Assembly (NCBI RefSeq): GCF_001556045.1
Contig: NZ_LSIC01000017.1
Span: 32,035 to 96,034, forward strand
DNA from: Bradyrhizobium sp. CCH5-F6
Lineage (GTDB): Bacteria > Pseudomonadota > Alphaproteobacteria > Rhizobiales > Xanthobacteraceae
Length of the DNA: 64,000 nucleotides
Reading direction: 5' to 3'
Positions within the stretch are counted from its first letter, which is position 1; every line of letters begins with the position of its first letter. The notes below the pieces were generated by a model. It was not told the DNA's origin and searched no databases. It saw only the letters and a program-made list of their open reading frames with translations. A program made the position numbers and the translations under genes. Below, in pieces: positions 56,365-64,000 of this stretch.

Positions 56365-59300
56365 GCGGGAAATCTCCCGTTCTCATCGACCGTGATGATA
56401 GAAGCACCCTTCACCTTGACGGTGGTGCCGTCCTTCCTGACGAGATCGTAATCAGTCCCGGCCAGCGTCGCGAGCTCCTTCAGCATCTTGCGAAGGAACT
56501 CAAGCTCATCTTTGTTTCCATCGGGATCTATTCCTTCGACCACTTCTCGAATGAAGCGCTGGCTTGTGGCAAGAACCAGCTTTTGCTTGGCGCGGCTGAG
56601 CAGCACATTCATGCGTTGCGGGCTCTTAACGAAGCCGAGCGCACGCGATCCGACCATGACATTGTTGCGCGTGAGACTGGCCACGACGACGTCGGCTTCA
56701 CCGCCCTGAAAGCTGTCGCTCGTAAAGATAAACGCTCCATTGCTGCGCGGGCTGACGAAGCCGAACAGGGTCTTGTCTTTCTTGATTTGTTGGTTGAGCA
56801 GGTGTTTGAACCAATTAACCTGCGCCAGATACGGCGAAAGGATCACCAGCGTGGGCCGGCGGCCGTCGTCGCCGACGACCGGCTGCAAGCCTTTTAAAGC
56901 TGCTATCAAAGCCTGAGCTTCAAGGTCGTTGCGGTACGATCGCTTCACTTTCGTTTCGAAATTGCGCCGTTTCGTCACGCTGAGCGGCGGAAAATCGAGG
57001 AGAACGATCGGCGCGGCGAGGTGAGGCGCGGTCGACGTGACAGTCAGCGCGCGACGCTTGACACGTTCGGAGGGAACGAGCCTTCTGTTGTAGAAAGTAT
57101 TCGAGACGAGGTCCCCGATGGCGGGGTGCATGCGGCTCTGCTCGAGGAGAGTGTTGACGATCGTACTCGGCCGTCGCGCGTCCTTTTCCCGCTGCTCTTC
57201 GCGCTCTGCGACTGATCGGAAGGGTTCTTCAAGACGGGCTGCTGTGGCGAGCACTTCTTTCAGCAGAAAGTCGTTCGACTTAATAGTATCGAGCGCCTCG
57301 TTCACTTCTGGCGGCAGATCGGAGATGGTTTCAAGTTGCTCTTTCGCGCCCCGCAGCAGCTCCGACGCGCGTTCAGGATCGTAGAACTTTTGCCGCTGCG
57401 CGGCATCGAATGGAGACAGCTGGTTATGGTCTCCAACCATGATCCTCCTGTTGCCCAACAACAGTGCGCCGATCAGTTCCGCGCCATTGGCGCGGGCAGC
57501 CTCCTCCACTATGACCCAGTCGAACTGGTCGCCGTCAGCGATCATTTCTTCGATAATATGGGACGACGTCGTGGCAAGCGTCACATCCGATGATCGCAAC
57601 AACAGATTTTCGGTATCGCGAAACACGCGGTCGGCAACCACCGTTTCCGACGGATCCACGGGTTGAAGGGCCTGTTTGATTTGATGGCGTTGGTTGACCA
57701 TCGCACTTTCCGCGGCGTGGCCTGCGACTGAGACCGAATTGAGCAGGCCAACGGAGTTCGTCCGCAGGGAGGTTACTTCGTCGGTCGGCCGCGTGCGGTC
57801 GACACGAACCACGATCTCCGGACCTCCCGCCAGAGTCTTTTTGAGTTCGTCCTCCATCTGAATCAAGGTTTCGTGGTTTTGGGCCGAGACCAGCAGCCTG
57901 GCGTCCCGTGTTTTCCCCAAAATACTCTTGACGAGATGCGAGATCAGGAAGGTCTTGCCGACGCCAGGGGGGCCGACAACGACATTGATGGATCTACCGG
58001 CGACAATCGCGTCCCATGCCGACTTTTTCGATGCATCCATGTCGTCCGGCGGCGTGCTGCCGGGAGCTGCAATATCGCGCAGCACATCGTCGAGCGCGAC
58101 CTGTGCCGGATCGTCGACCGCTCTTAAGAGTTCAATATTGGTCCGGGCCGCCACGATATTTTGAAGGCGACGGCGGATAGCGCGCTCAAATCCGCTATCG
58201 CGTCTAGGGCGAAGATAGAGAGTCTGCCCCGGCACGACCGCTTCGCTGGTCGCGAATGTGTAAGTCAGCCGTCCCTCGACGAGGCCGCCCGTTCCTTCAT
58301 AACTGAGCTCGGGAAGCCGCTCGCGATCGCCGGCGAGCGCATCAAGGCGTGACAGCGTCCAATTTGGCTTGCCGTCGTCGTACTTCAACTCGTGGCCTAA
58401 GGCATCGTATGCCGGACGCAGTCCCATCATTTTGCGCCGGATGTCGCGCTCGTCATCCTCGCGGCATGCGAGCCAGGCCAAATCGGTATCTCCGTCCGAT
58501 GGCGGATGAAGCACTTCGACGGGATAGATGCGAAACTGCTCCCGCAACCATGTAAAGGCTTCGAGGAGGATGAGGGCGTACCAGGTCGGAATATCGTCGG
58601 GTCGTTGAGCCGCGCGGCTATTGCCACTGGCGTCGATCCACCGCTTGGCACCGGGACCAAGCTTGCGCACCCGCTCTTCAGCGCTTTTCCGCGTTCGCGC
58701 GAGGTAGACCCTGTGAGAAACCTCGACGGCATCGAAGATGTGATCATCAGGCCGCCTTTTGTTGGCATTCTCGATCATGCCGACACAATCATCGACGACT
58801 TTCACGCCATAGGCGGCAAGATCAGTGACGACACGCACAAAGGCCTGATCCACAGCAACAGTACGTACCGTTGGTCCGCTCAGATCGTCTTCGACAAACC
58901 GGAGGACTGCGTCCCGGTCATCTGCCTGTATCGTGCCCGACGTGAGAGCCGGAAGGTCGCTTTGGATAACTTGAGGCGAGGGATAGAGAACAAGCTCGCC
59001 TTCGGCGCTCGATCCTGACCGGTCAAGATCGGCCACGATCTCCGTCAGCTCGCTCAGGACAATACTGCCGTCGAAAAGCTGATGGTGTGGTGGATTGGCA
59101 AGGCGATTGAGCATGCGCCGTTCGATCGGCAGCAGGGAAGGTCCACCGCCGTCCTCGGTAAGGCCAAGGATACGGGACGCCGTCTGCCCCAGATCGCTCC
59201 AGTCCTGCCGGAACGATACGGTGCCCGAGGGCCGCAGGAGATGTCCCGCACCGCCCATATCGCCGTCGGCGATGTGCACACACGCCTCGTAGCCGCCGAG

Positions 59301-59819
59301 TCGGAAATCCTCCTTCTCATCGCTATGCGAGAAGATCGCATGTTCGCTGATAGCGCCATGCACAATTCCCGCATCATGACAAAGCGCGAGTCCTTCGGCT
59401 ATGCGCAGGATATTGCGCCAAAACACCTTGCGACCGGCCGTCGTAAGCAGCCGGCCTTCTCGCGCTCGAACCCTGTGCGACGACCCGGAGATCGGACTGC
59501 CCGGATCGACCATCAAGATGCCGATCTCATCCTGGTCCTCGACGATTTCAAGAACCTCAACCAACAGCTGTCGTGCACGGCGTGACGACAGGACGCGCCG
59601 GACACGCCTGAGCCCGTGCGTGATGAGTCGTTTCAGGTCTTCGTCGAGCGCAGATCCGGTCTTCTTAAACAGACGGAGGAGATAGTCTTCGCCGTCGGCG
59701 ATGCCGGTGGCAAAGCGAAGTTGAGAATGCCAGCCATCGACGCCACTAGAAAACGCGGTATCGGCAAACGCAAACCGTGCGTCGAGCTTCGCCTTTCCTA
59801 GCTTCGGACCTCGCCCCAT
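56361..59819 (-). CDS. mkoA: Mokosh type I kinase-like/SF1 helicase fusion MkoA
   Basis: A 1152-residue fusion. Residues about 30-290 form a protein-kinase-like domain whose catalytic loop reads GIVHGAISEHAIF (near 150): the HRD Arg and Asp are replaced by Gly and Ala, and DFG by a DFRLGG-like sequence, so it is probably a pseudokinase. After a middle region the SF1 (UPF1/Dna2-like) helicase begins: Walker A VGPPGVGKTFL near 620, Walker B-like VIVEEAARANGAE near 773, GDHNQLSPFDA, and TSDSFQGGEADVVVASLTRNN and NVLLSRAKQKLVLA at the end. The order kinase-like plus helicase next to a PLD gene is that of Mokosh type I, an anti-phage system. AAGGA lies 10 bases upstream of the ATG. Confidence 0.85.
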   Translation of the reverse strand: MGRGPKLGKAKLDARFAFADTAFSSGVDGWHSQLRFATGIADGEDYLLRLFKKTGSALDEDLKRLITHGLRRVRRVLSSRRARQLLVEVLEIVEDQDEIGILMVDPGSPISGSSHRVRAREGRLLTTAGRKVFWRNILRIAEGLALCHDAGIVHGAISEHAIFSHSDEKEDFRLGGYEACVHIADGDMGGAGHLLRPSGTVSFRQDWSDLGQTASRILGLTEDGGGPSLLPIERRMLNRLANPPHHQLFDGSIVLSELTEIVADLDRSGSSAEGELVLYPSPQVIQSDLPALTSGTIQADDRDAVLRFVEDDLSGPTVRTVAVDQAFVRVVTDLAAYGVKVVDDCVGMIENANKRRPDDHIFDAVEVSHRVYLARTRKSAEERVRKLGPGAKRWIDASGNSRAAQRPDDIPTWYALILLEAFTWLREQFRIYPVEVLHPPSDGDTDLAWLACREDDERDIRRKMMGLRPAYDALGHELKYDDGKPNWTLSRLDALAGDRERLPELSYEGTGGLVEGRLTYTFATSEAVVPGQTLYLRPRRDSGFERAIRRRLQNIVAARTNIELLRAVDDPAQVALDDVLRDIAAPGSTPPDDMDASKKSAWDAIVAGRSINVVVGPPGVGKTFLISHLVKSILGKTRDARLLVSAQNHETLIQMEDELKKTLAGGPEIVVRVDRTRPTDEVTSLRTNSVGLLNSVSVAGHAAESAMVNQRHQIKQALQPVDPSETVVADRVFRDTENLLLRSSDVTLATTSSHIIEEMIADGDQFDWVIVEEAARANGAELIGALLLGNRRIMVGDHNQLSPFDAAQRQKFYDPERASELLRGAKEQLETISDLPPEVNEALDTIKSNDFLLKEVLATAARLEEPFRSVAEREEQREKDARRPSTIVNTLLEQSRMHPAIGDLVSNTFYNRRLVPSERVKRRALTVTSTAPHLAAPIVLLDFPPLSVTKRRNFETKVKRSYRNDLEAQALIAALKGLQPVVGDDGRRPTLVILSPYLAQVNWFKHLLNQQIKKDKTLFGFVSPRSNGAFIFTSDSFQGGEADVVVASLTRNNVMVGSRALGFVKSPQRMNVLLSRAKQKLVLATSQRFIREVVEGIDPDGNKDELEFLRKMLKELATLAGTDYDLVRKDGTTVKVKGASIITVDENGRFPA

Positions 59820-60004
59820 GGCGACGTATTCCTTTGGACAGATTCCAACAGCGTGATTCGTATGCGGAGGATAACTATATGATCTGAAGTGAAGTTATCG
59901 ACCCAAAAACTGGGACTTTGCAGGGTATTTCAGTGTCGCGCGATCGTCTGATTCGCCGAGGATTGGACGCGGTCGCGGCCCTGTTTGGTCGTCGGCCTCG
60001 TCAG

Positions 60005-60730
60005 TTACGACGGCCAAGCCGGAGGGTCTTCTTTGACGCCGCGGGCGATGATCCGAAGGCTGCTGTCGGGAAGCGGCCGCTGTAGCTTAAGGGCCTCGTC
60101 CAGAGGCGCCGTCATCCAGGTCTCGACTTCGTCTGGCGTCGTCAGGATCACAGGCATGGCCTGGGGGTGGATGGCGTCGACCTCGGCGTTCGGCTCTGTT
60201 GTGAGGAACGCGTAGAGGTCGTTGGTGGTCTCGCCTTCCATGACCTTCCGAACGGACGTCCAGTTGGTCCAGATGCCGGCGAAGCAGGCGAGGGGACGGG
60301 TCTCATCGACCGCGAACCAAATATCACCGCCCTCGGCCTTGTTGAACTCGCTGAAGGAGTTGAACGGCACTAGGCAACGGTTTTCGGTTCCCAGCCATCT
60401 CGTCCAGTGCTTGCTCTTCACGTTGCGGATGTTGGTCGTGCCGCCGTCCGGCTCCATCCGTAGCAATTCCTTGAAATCGACGGTCCTGCCCTTGGCCTGC
60501 AGCTTCTCGGCTCGTTTCTTGGTGGCGTCCATCAGCGCTTTTGACGACGACGGCATTCCCCAACGCGCCGTGGCGAGTTCGCGGCCCTCGGCCCCGTTGC
60601 GCACGATCGGTGCGTTGTAATCGGGAAAAACCCCGGGCATCGGCGCCAGATTGCCGACGTATCGGTTCACGACGCGGAACAACGCGCTGATCGCGGCCTG
60701 GTTGGTTGTGATCGAATAGAGATTACACAT
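60005..60730 (-). CDS. SOS response-associated peptidase (SRAP/YedK-like)
   Basis: A 241-residue SRAP protein. The catalytic Cys is residue 2 (MCNLYS), processed to the N-terminus; the conserved Asn, ARWGMPS, NIRNVKSKHWTRW, the active Glu in FNSFSEF and His in AIHPQAMPVIL are all present. The family forms covalent DNA-protein crosslinks with abasic sites in single-stranded DNA and protects them. It is a mobile-element and repair associate, and lies next to Ku and two Cys-rich genes. The downstream order (60730 to 59820) leaves a 185-base gap to mkoA's start on the same strand; no coupling is apparent. Confidence 0.93.
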   Translation of the reverse strand: MCNLYSITTNQAAISALFRVVNRYVGNLAPMPGVFPDYNAPIVRNGAEGRELATARWGMPSSSKALMDATKKRAEKLQAKGRTVDFKELLRMEPDGGTTNIRNVKSKHWTRWLGTENRCLVPFNSFSEFNKAEGGDIWFAVDETRPLACFAGIWTNWTSVRKVMEGETTNDLYAFLTTEPNAEVDAIHPQAMPVILTTPDEVETWMTAPLDEALKLQRPLPDSSLRIIARGVKEDPPAWPS

Positions 60731-60733
60731 GGG

Positions 60734-61183
60734 TCAGGCTTCGGTTCGAGGGTGGCGCGGCTGCCAGGCCAATTGTAGCAGAGTCGCAGATGGACGCCGG
60801 CCCGCCTTGGCGCACTTGCGACAGCGCAGCCGGCTGGCGAGGTCGTGCACGAAGGTGGTCGGTGGATGCTTCATCGCCGCGAGGTCAACGTCGCTCGGCG
60901 TCTTGCAGCGCGCGCACTGGATCTCCAGCCAAGGGAAGCCGCCATTCACCGCTTGATCGATCGTCGGGGACGGATCAATCGGTTCTCCGTCTGACCACAT
61001 GCGTTCGTTCCAACTCTCGCATAGCAGCTTGTCGGCCTGCTGGATGAGCGCTTCCCCCTTCGCTCGCGTCTCCGCCGATCGGGTAGCCAAGATGTTGGCC
61101 ATTGCCCGCGCCTTGCCGAGCTCTTTCGCAAGAGCCTTGCGGTCGCCGCCCGACAGGGGCGTAGGGTGATACTTCGGGGCCAT
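60734..61183 (-). CDS. Cys-rich island protein, unknown function
   Basis: A 149-residue protein starting MAPKYHPTPLSGGDRKALAK, rich in Ala/Arg, with CARCKTPSDVDLAAMKHPPT and RLRCRKCAKAGRRPSATLLQL near the end: two CxxC pairs making a zinc ribbon. Proteins with this ending are common in rhizobial genomic islands and plasmids next to SRAP genes, but the function is unknown. The stop is 3 bases from the SRAP start, so the two genes are in one operon. The open frame extends upstream (to 61651), but that part overlaps another gene and lacks family character. Confidence 0.8.
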   Translation of the reverse strand: MAPKYHPTPLSGGDRKALAKELGKARAMANILATRSAETRAKGEALIQQADKLLCESWNERMWSDGEPIDPSPTIDQAVNGGFPWLEIQCARCKTPSDVDLAAMKHPPTTFVHDLASRLRCRKCAKAGRRPSATLLQLAWQPRHPRTEA

Positions 61184-61229
61184 CCGGAAATCCAGGCGCA
61201 AACAGTTCGGATCGGCAATCCAGAGGGGG

Positions 61230-61625
61230 CTACGGCGTCTCGAACGCTGGCCAGCACCCGTCTTCTTCATGCCTGCCGGTGCGCTGCTGGCAGGTGTTGT
61301 CGAGCAGGCGCTGCGCCACGTCCTTCCAGACTGCGTTGCGGCCATACAATCGGACTGCATCGGCGGTCTGGATTTCCACGGTCCGCTCGCAGCGGCGGCA
61401 GGAGACGCGGAGTACATGGCGCTGAATTTCCGAAAGACGTCGCTGTCGTATCTGGGCCCCGGTCGTGCCGGCGCGAGGGTCCTTGAGGACCGATTCCCAA
61501 TATTCGGCCGGGAGTGGCACATCTGGAGCCGCACCGGGGGAAGCCGGCCTCCGGGCGGCTTCGGCAGCCAGTTTTTCCATCTGCTTCGGGGTCGGCATGC
61601 GCCAGCTCGCGGGTCGGTCGGGCAT
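61230..61625 (-). CDS. Small zinc-ribbon island protein, unknown function
   Basis: A 131-residue protein. After a low-complexity Ala/Pro-rich half, VLRVSCRRCERTVEIQ then TADAVRLYGRNAVWKDVAQR and LLDNTCQQRTGRHEEDGCWP give three or four metal-binding Cys residues. This short protein recurs in Bradyrhizobium-type islands, with no known function. It lies 46 bases upstream of the Cys-rich 149-aa gene on the same strand and is divergent from ku, so these three minus-strand genes are probably one operon. Confidence 0.8.
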   Translation of the reverse strand: MPDRPASWRMPTPKQMEKLAAEAARRPASPGAAPDVPLPAEYWESVLKDPRAGTTGAQIRQRRLSEIQRHVLRVSCRRCERTVEIQTADAVRLYGRNAVWKDVAQRLLDNTCQQRTGRHEEDGCWPAFETP

Positions 61626-61772
61626 TCCGAATTAGAACATAAAGAGAACAAAAGTCGAGTCCGCTTGGGCTGGCATTCGAGAAAAAATCATCCTTTTGGT
61701 AGGGGCGCGGTGTCGGAACCAAGCCCGGCCGTTCGTCTTGAATCCGGCATTAGTATCGGAGTTTCCCCCGCC

Positions 61773-62699
61773 ATGGCCCCCCGCGCTAACTGGAAAGGCT
61801 TCCTGCGTCTTTCCCTCGTCACCTGCCCGGTCGCGCTCTATCCGGCCACGTCGGAATCCGAAAAGGTCTCGTTCAATCAGCTCAACCGGAAGACCGGCCA
61901 CCGCATCAGATACGCCAAGGTGGACGCCGACACCGGCGAGGAAGTCGCCAACGAGGACATCGTCAAGGGCTACAAGGTCGACACCGACACCTTCATCGAG
62001 GTGACGAAGGAGGAGCTCGAGAATGTCGCGCTAGAATCGACGCGAACCATCGAGATCGATGAGTTCGTCGAGCGCAGCGAGATCGACTCGAGGTATCTGA
62101 TCCGTCCCTACTATCTGGTGCCGGACGGAAAGGTCGGTCACGACGCCTTTGCGGTCATTCGCGAGACCATCCGCGAAATGAACAAGGTCGCGATCGGGCG
62201 GGTGGTGCTGACCAACCGTGAGCACATCATCGCCCTTGAGCCCATGGACAAGGGCCTGATGGGGACGCTCCTGCGCTATCCTTACGAGGTACGTTCTGCG
62301 GACGAATATTTTGACGACATCCAGGACGTCAAAGTTACCAAGGACATGCTTGATCTCGCCAGACACATTGTCAATCAGAAAGCGGGCCACTTCGAGCCGG
62401 ACAAGTTCGAAGACCAGTACGAAACCGCCCTCATCGATCTCATCAACCAGAAGCGCGCCGGCAAGCCCATCACCGCCAAAGCACGTCCCCGCGGCGAGAA
62501 CGTCGTCGATCTGATGGATGCGCTGCGCAAGAGCATTGGCAGTGAAAAGGTAGCGGCAAAGAGCTCCAAGCCGGCCAAGAAGCCGCGCAGGGTCGCAAGT
62601 GGTCAGAAGGAAATGCTCATGCCAATTGCCGGAAAGAAGCCGGCGAAGGAAGCTGCGGCGAAGAAACCGGCAGCGAAACCGCAGCGTAGATCGGCGTGA
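61773..62699 (+). CDS. ku: Ku protein (bacterial NHEJ end-binding)
   Basis: A 308-residue bacterial Ku. It begins MAPRANWKGFLRLSLVTCPV and has the Ku core: FNQLNRKTGHRIRYAKVDADTGEEV, DIVKGYKVD, YYLVPDGKVGHDAFAVIRETI, KVAIGRVVLTNREHIIAL and GTLLRYPYEVR, with the dimer/DNA-ring region conserved. A Lys/Ala-rich C-terminal tail (from about residue 250) is typical of Ku proteins of rhizobia. It threads onto DNA double-strand ends and recruits LigD for end joining. No ligD is in view. ATG 61773 starts exactly at the family N-terminus; the longer upstream frame is ignored. Confidence 0.94.
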   Translation: MAPRANWKGFLRLSLVTCPVALYPATSESEKVSFNQLNRKTGHRIRYAKVDADTGEEVANEDIVKGYKVDTDTFIEVTKEELENVALESTRTIEIDEFVERSEIDSRYLIRPYYLVPDGKVGHDAFAVIRETIREMNKVAIGRVVLTNREHIIALEPMDKGLMGTLLRYPYEVRSADEYFDDIQDVKVTKDMLDLARHIVNQKAGHFEPDKFEDQYETALIDLINQKRAGKPITAKARPRGENVVDLMDALRKSIGSEKVAAKSSKPAKKPRRVASGQKEMLMPIAGKKPAKEAAAKKPAAKPQRRSA

Positions 62700-63216
62700 C
62701 GGTGGGGCCGAGACTCAGTTGCTCGATGCGCGTCCCAATGCTTCTAGGTTTGGAGAGTGGAAGCGGCTCGTGTCGCGCGAGGCGGATCAGCGTCCTGAAA
62801 CCGCGATAGTGCGCGTGCGGCTGCGCCGCACCGGGCTCTCGTGAACCGAGCCGCAAAGCGTCTCGGCCGTATGGCTTCGATCCCTCGCGCCAGAGCTTAA
62901 GGAGCTCCTCGCCGGGGGCACTCGGGAAAGGGTCCCGCCGCCATGAAGTATGCCGGCGTCGCTATCACTGCCCCGTTCCCGGGTGCCCTCTTAACCGGTC
63001 TCGTCGCTGCACTCGGTCCCGCGTGCCGCCTTCGGCGTCGCTATGCTCACGCTCCTGCGGGTGCCATTTTCTTGAAGGCGATGCGCTTTGGCCCACGCCT
63101 GGTCAGGGCCTGCGGCCCTTGCGCAGGAGGCTGAGAGTAAGAGTGCAGGCTGGGTTTTTCCGTGACGGGTTACTGGCTGCGAGAGAGGCTCGCGGCGCCC
63201 GTCGCGGAGACCCGCG
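62700..63216. other. Gap of about 520 bases, no gene supported
   Basis: No convincing open frame. The end (63170-63216) with its GGAGACCCGCG just before the ArdC ATG looks like the leader of ArdC-type genes in plasmids. Some sequence near 63010-63110 is internally repetitive in GC-rich words but no clear repeat or RNA is seen. Confidence 0.55.
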
Positions 63217-63963
63217 ATGTCGAACCATGCTTCTCGCGCGCGCGCCTGTCAGGACCGGGCGCCCCTCTATGACGAAATCACCGATAAGATCATTGCCGAG
63301 CTTGAGGCAGGTCGCGTGCCCTGGGTCCAGCCTTGGGGCACTGCCGCGGCAAAGGCGCCTTTAGCGCTGCCGAAAAACGCTTCGACCGGTCGATCCTACA
63401 GCGGGATCAACATTCTGCTGCTCTGGGGAAGTACGATCGAGCATGGTTACAGCGGTCAAAGCTGGCTCACGTTCCGGCAAGCGCTGTCGCTTGGCGGCCA
63501 CGTGCGCAAGGGCGAGCGCGGCACCACCGTGGTCTATGCTGACCGTTTCGTACCCAGCGACGAAAAGCGGCGCGCCGCCGAGACCGGCGACGAAGCGCGG
63601 GCCATTCCATTTCTCAAGCGATTCACCGTCTTTAATACGGATCAATGCGACGGACTTCCGGACGAGATCGCGACCGCGGCTCCGCCACCGCCGGCTGGTT
63701 TGATCGAGCCTACGGTGGAGTCCCTGATCAAGGCCACCGGGATTACATTTCGGATTGGAGGCGATCGCGCATTCTACGCACCGGCTGAAGACTTCGTGCA
63801 AGTCCCGCCGCCGCAGGCTTATTTCGAGCCGATCAATTGGCATCGCACCGCGCTGCATGAACTCGGCCACGCGACCGGGCATCGCTCGCGCCTCAACCGC
63901 GACCTCAGTGGATCTTACGGCACCAAGAAATATGCCTTTGAGGAACTGGTCGCCTTATCTTGA
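63217..63963 (+). pseudogene. ardC: Truncated ArdC-type antirestriction/ssDNA-binding metallopeptidase
   Basis: A 248-residue ArdC-family N-terminal part. Start ATG 63217 follows GGAGACCC. The N-terminal ssDNA-binding region (YDEITDKIIAELEAGRVPWVQPW, GRSYSGINILLLWG, SWLTFRQALSLGGHVRKGERGTTVVY) and the metallopeptidase motif HELGHATGH (near 212) are present. The final part reads KKYAFEELVALS and a stop, where family members continue with FEELVAE and a further stretch. So the protein loses its last portion, and the stop comes in sequence that does not look like the same gene. Function as antirestriction protein is therefore likely lost or reduced. Confidence 0.78.
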
Positions 63964-64000
63964 CTCTGTGATCCTGTCTCAGAATCAGGCATGGAGCCGC
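63954..64000. other. Probable insertion junction truncating ArdC
   Basis: After about 63953 the reading frame no longer matches ArdC. The remaining bases (TTATCTTGACTCTGTGATCC and on) are not recognised as coding and could be the terminal sequence of an insertion sequence running out of the window. The element cannot be identified from 47 bases. Confidence 0.4.

Larger units (their letters stand above)
37117..64000. mobile_element. Genomic (defence) island downstream of tRNA-His, right end outside the window
   Basis: Immediately after tRNA-His all genes become accessory: NAD+-linked effectors, AddAB-like pair, Gabija, PrlF/YhaV, CoiA-like nuclease, Mokosh, SRAP/Ku and an ArdC antirestriction gene typical of plasmids and integrative elements. 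Codon use appears less GC-biased than in 1-37000. No integrase, relaxase or repeat of the tRNA 3' end is seen, so the element type and right border are unknown; ArdC at the far end points to conjugative or plasmid ancestry. Confidence 0.7.

Noticed and set aside
62943..63364. Small frames upstream of ArdC
   Set aside because: Short, overlapping the ArdC start region, and without sensible start or composition.
37117..64000. CRISPR array or Cas genes in the defence island
   Set aside because: No regularly spaced direct repeats and no recognisable Cas proteins are present.

Overview
The window looks like the chromosome of a rhizobial alphaproteobacterium, most probably Bradyrhizobium or a close relative. 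Reasons: strongly GC-rich coding sequence, many intergenic palindromic repeats of the type common in that genus, typical gene families (DUF992, phasin, SulP, Omp25/RopB-like porins, Ku, CWC protein, PdhS-like histidine kinase), and a tRNA-His with A73 and no encoded G-1, a known alphaproteobacterial trait. Species assignment is inference.

Positions 1 to about 37,116 are ordinary chromosome. They hold a truncated LysR regulator, a TauE/SafE exporter, three glutathione S-transferases, a DUF1800/DUF1501 pair, GNAT acetyltransferases, aspartate aminotransferase (aatA), an EF-G paralogue, a SulP anion transporter, shikimate dehydrogenase (aroE), an FMN-dependent alpha-hydroxy-acid dehydrogenase, glmM, an Fsr-like MFS pump, two outer-membrane barrels, the serine pathway pair serC-serA, a thiolase, a LysR/NTF2-like divergent pair, a very large PAS histidine kinase and a phasin. 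At least five repeat types fill the gaps, and several genes end in clear rho-independent terminators. Two tandem one-helix membrane proteins (7782-8190) are easily missed.

At 37,040-37,116 lies tRNA-His, and after it the character changes: codon use looks less GC-biased and almost every gene is a defence or DNA-processing gene. This is a genomic island that runs past the right edge; no integrase is visible. From left to right: a strongly structured RNA-like segment ending in a tRNA-like TPsiC/CCA end (37185-37310); a tightly coupled minus-strand operon of an ADP-ribosyltransferase-like protein, a transglutaminase-like Cys/His/Asp protein and a SIR2 NADase-like protein (39815-37775), the best candidate here for an undescribed system; a 368-aa unknown plus an AddB-like/AddA-like nuclease-helicase pair (40448-47530); a Gabija gajA-gajB pair (50661-47538); a PrlF/YhaV toxin-antitoxin pair; a CoiA-like nuclease; a Mokosh type I pair (kinase-like/SF1 helicase plus phospholipase-D nuclease) followed by an HNH-type gene; then a repair/plasmid-maintenance module with a SRAP (YedK-like) protein, two Cys-rich proteins, Ku and an ArdC antirestriction protein. 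ArdC breaks off abnormally 37 bases before the window ends, suggesting an insertion there.

The island looks like stacked anti-phage modules: NAD+-directed effectors, DNA-end-degrading helicase-nucleases, nucleotide-sensing Gabija and a helicase/PLD system. Functional roles are inferred from motifs and gene order only.
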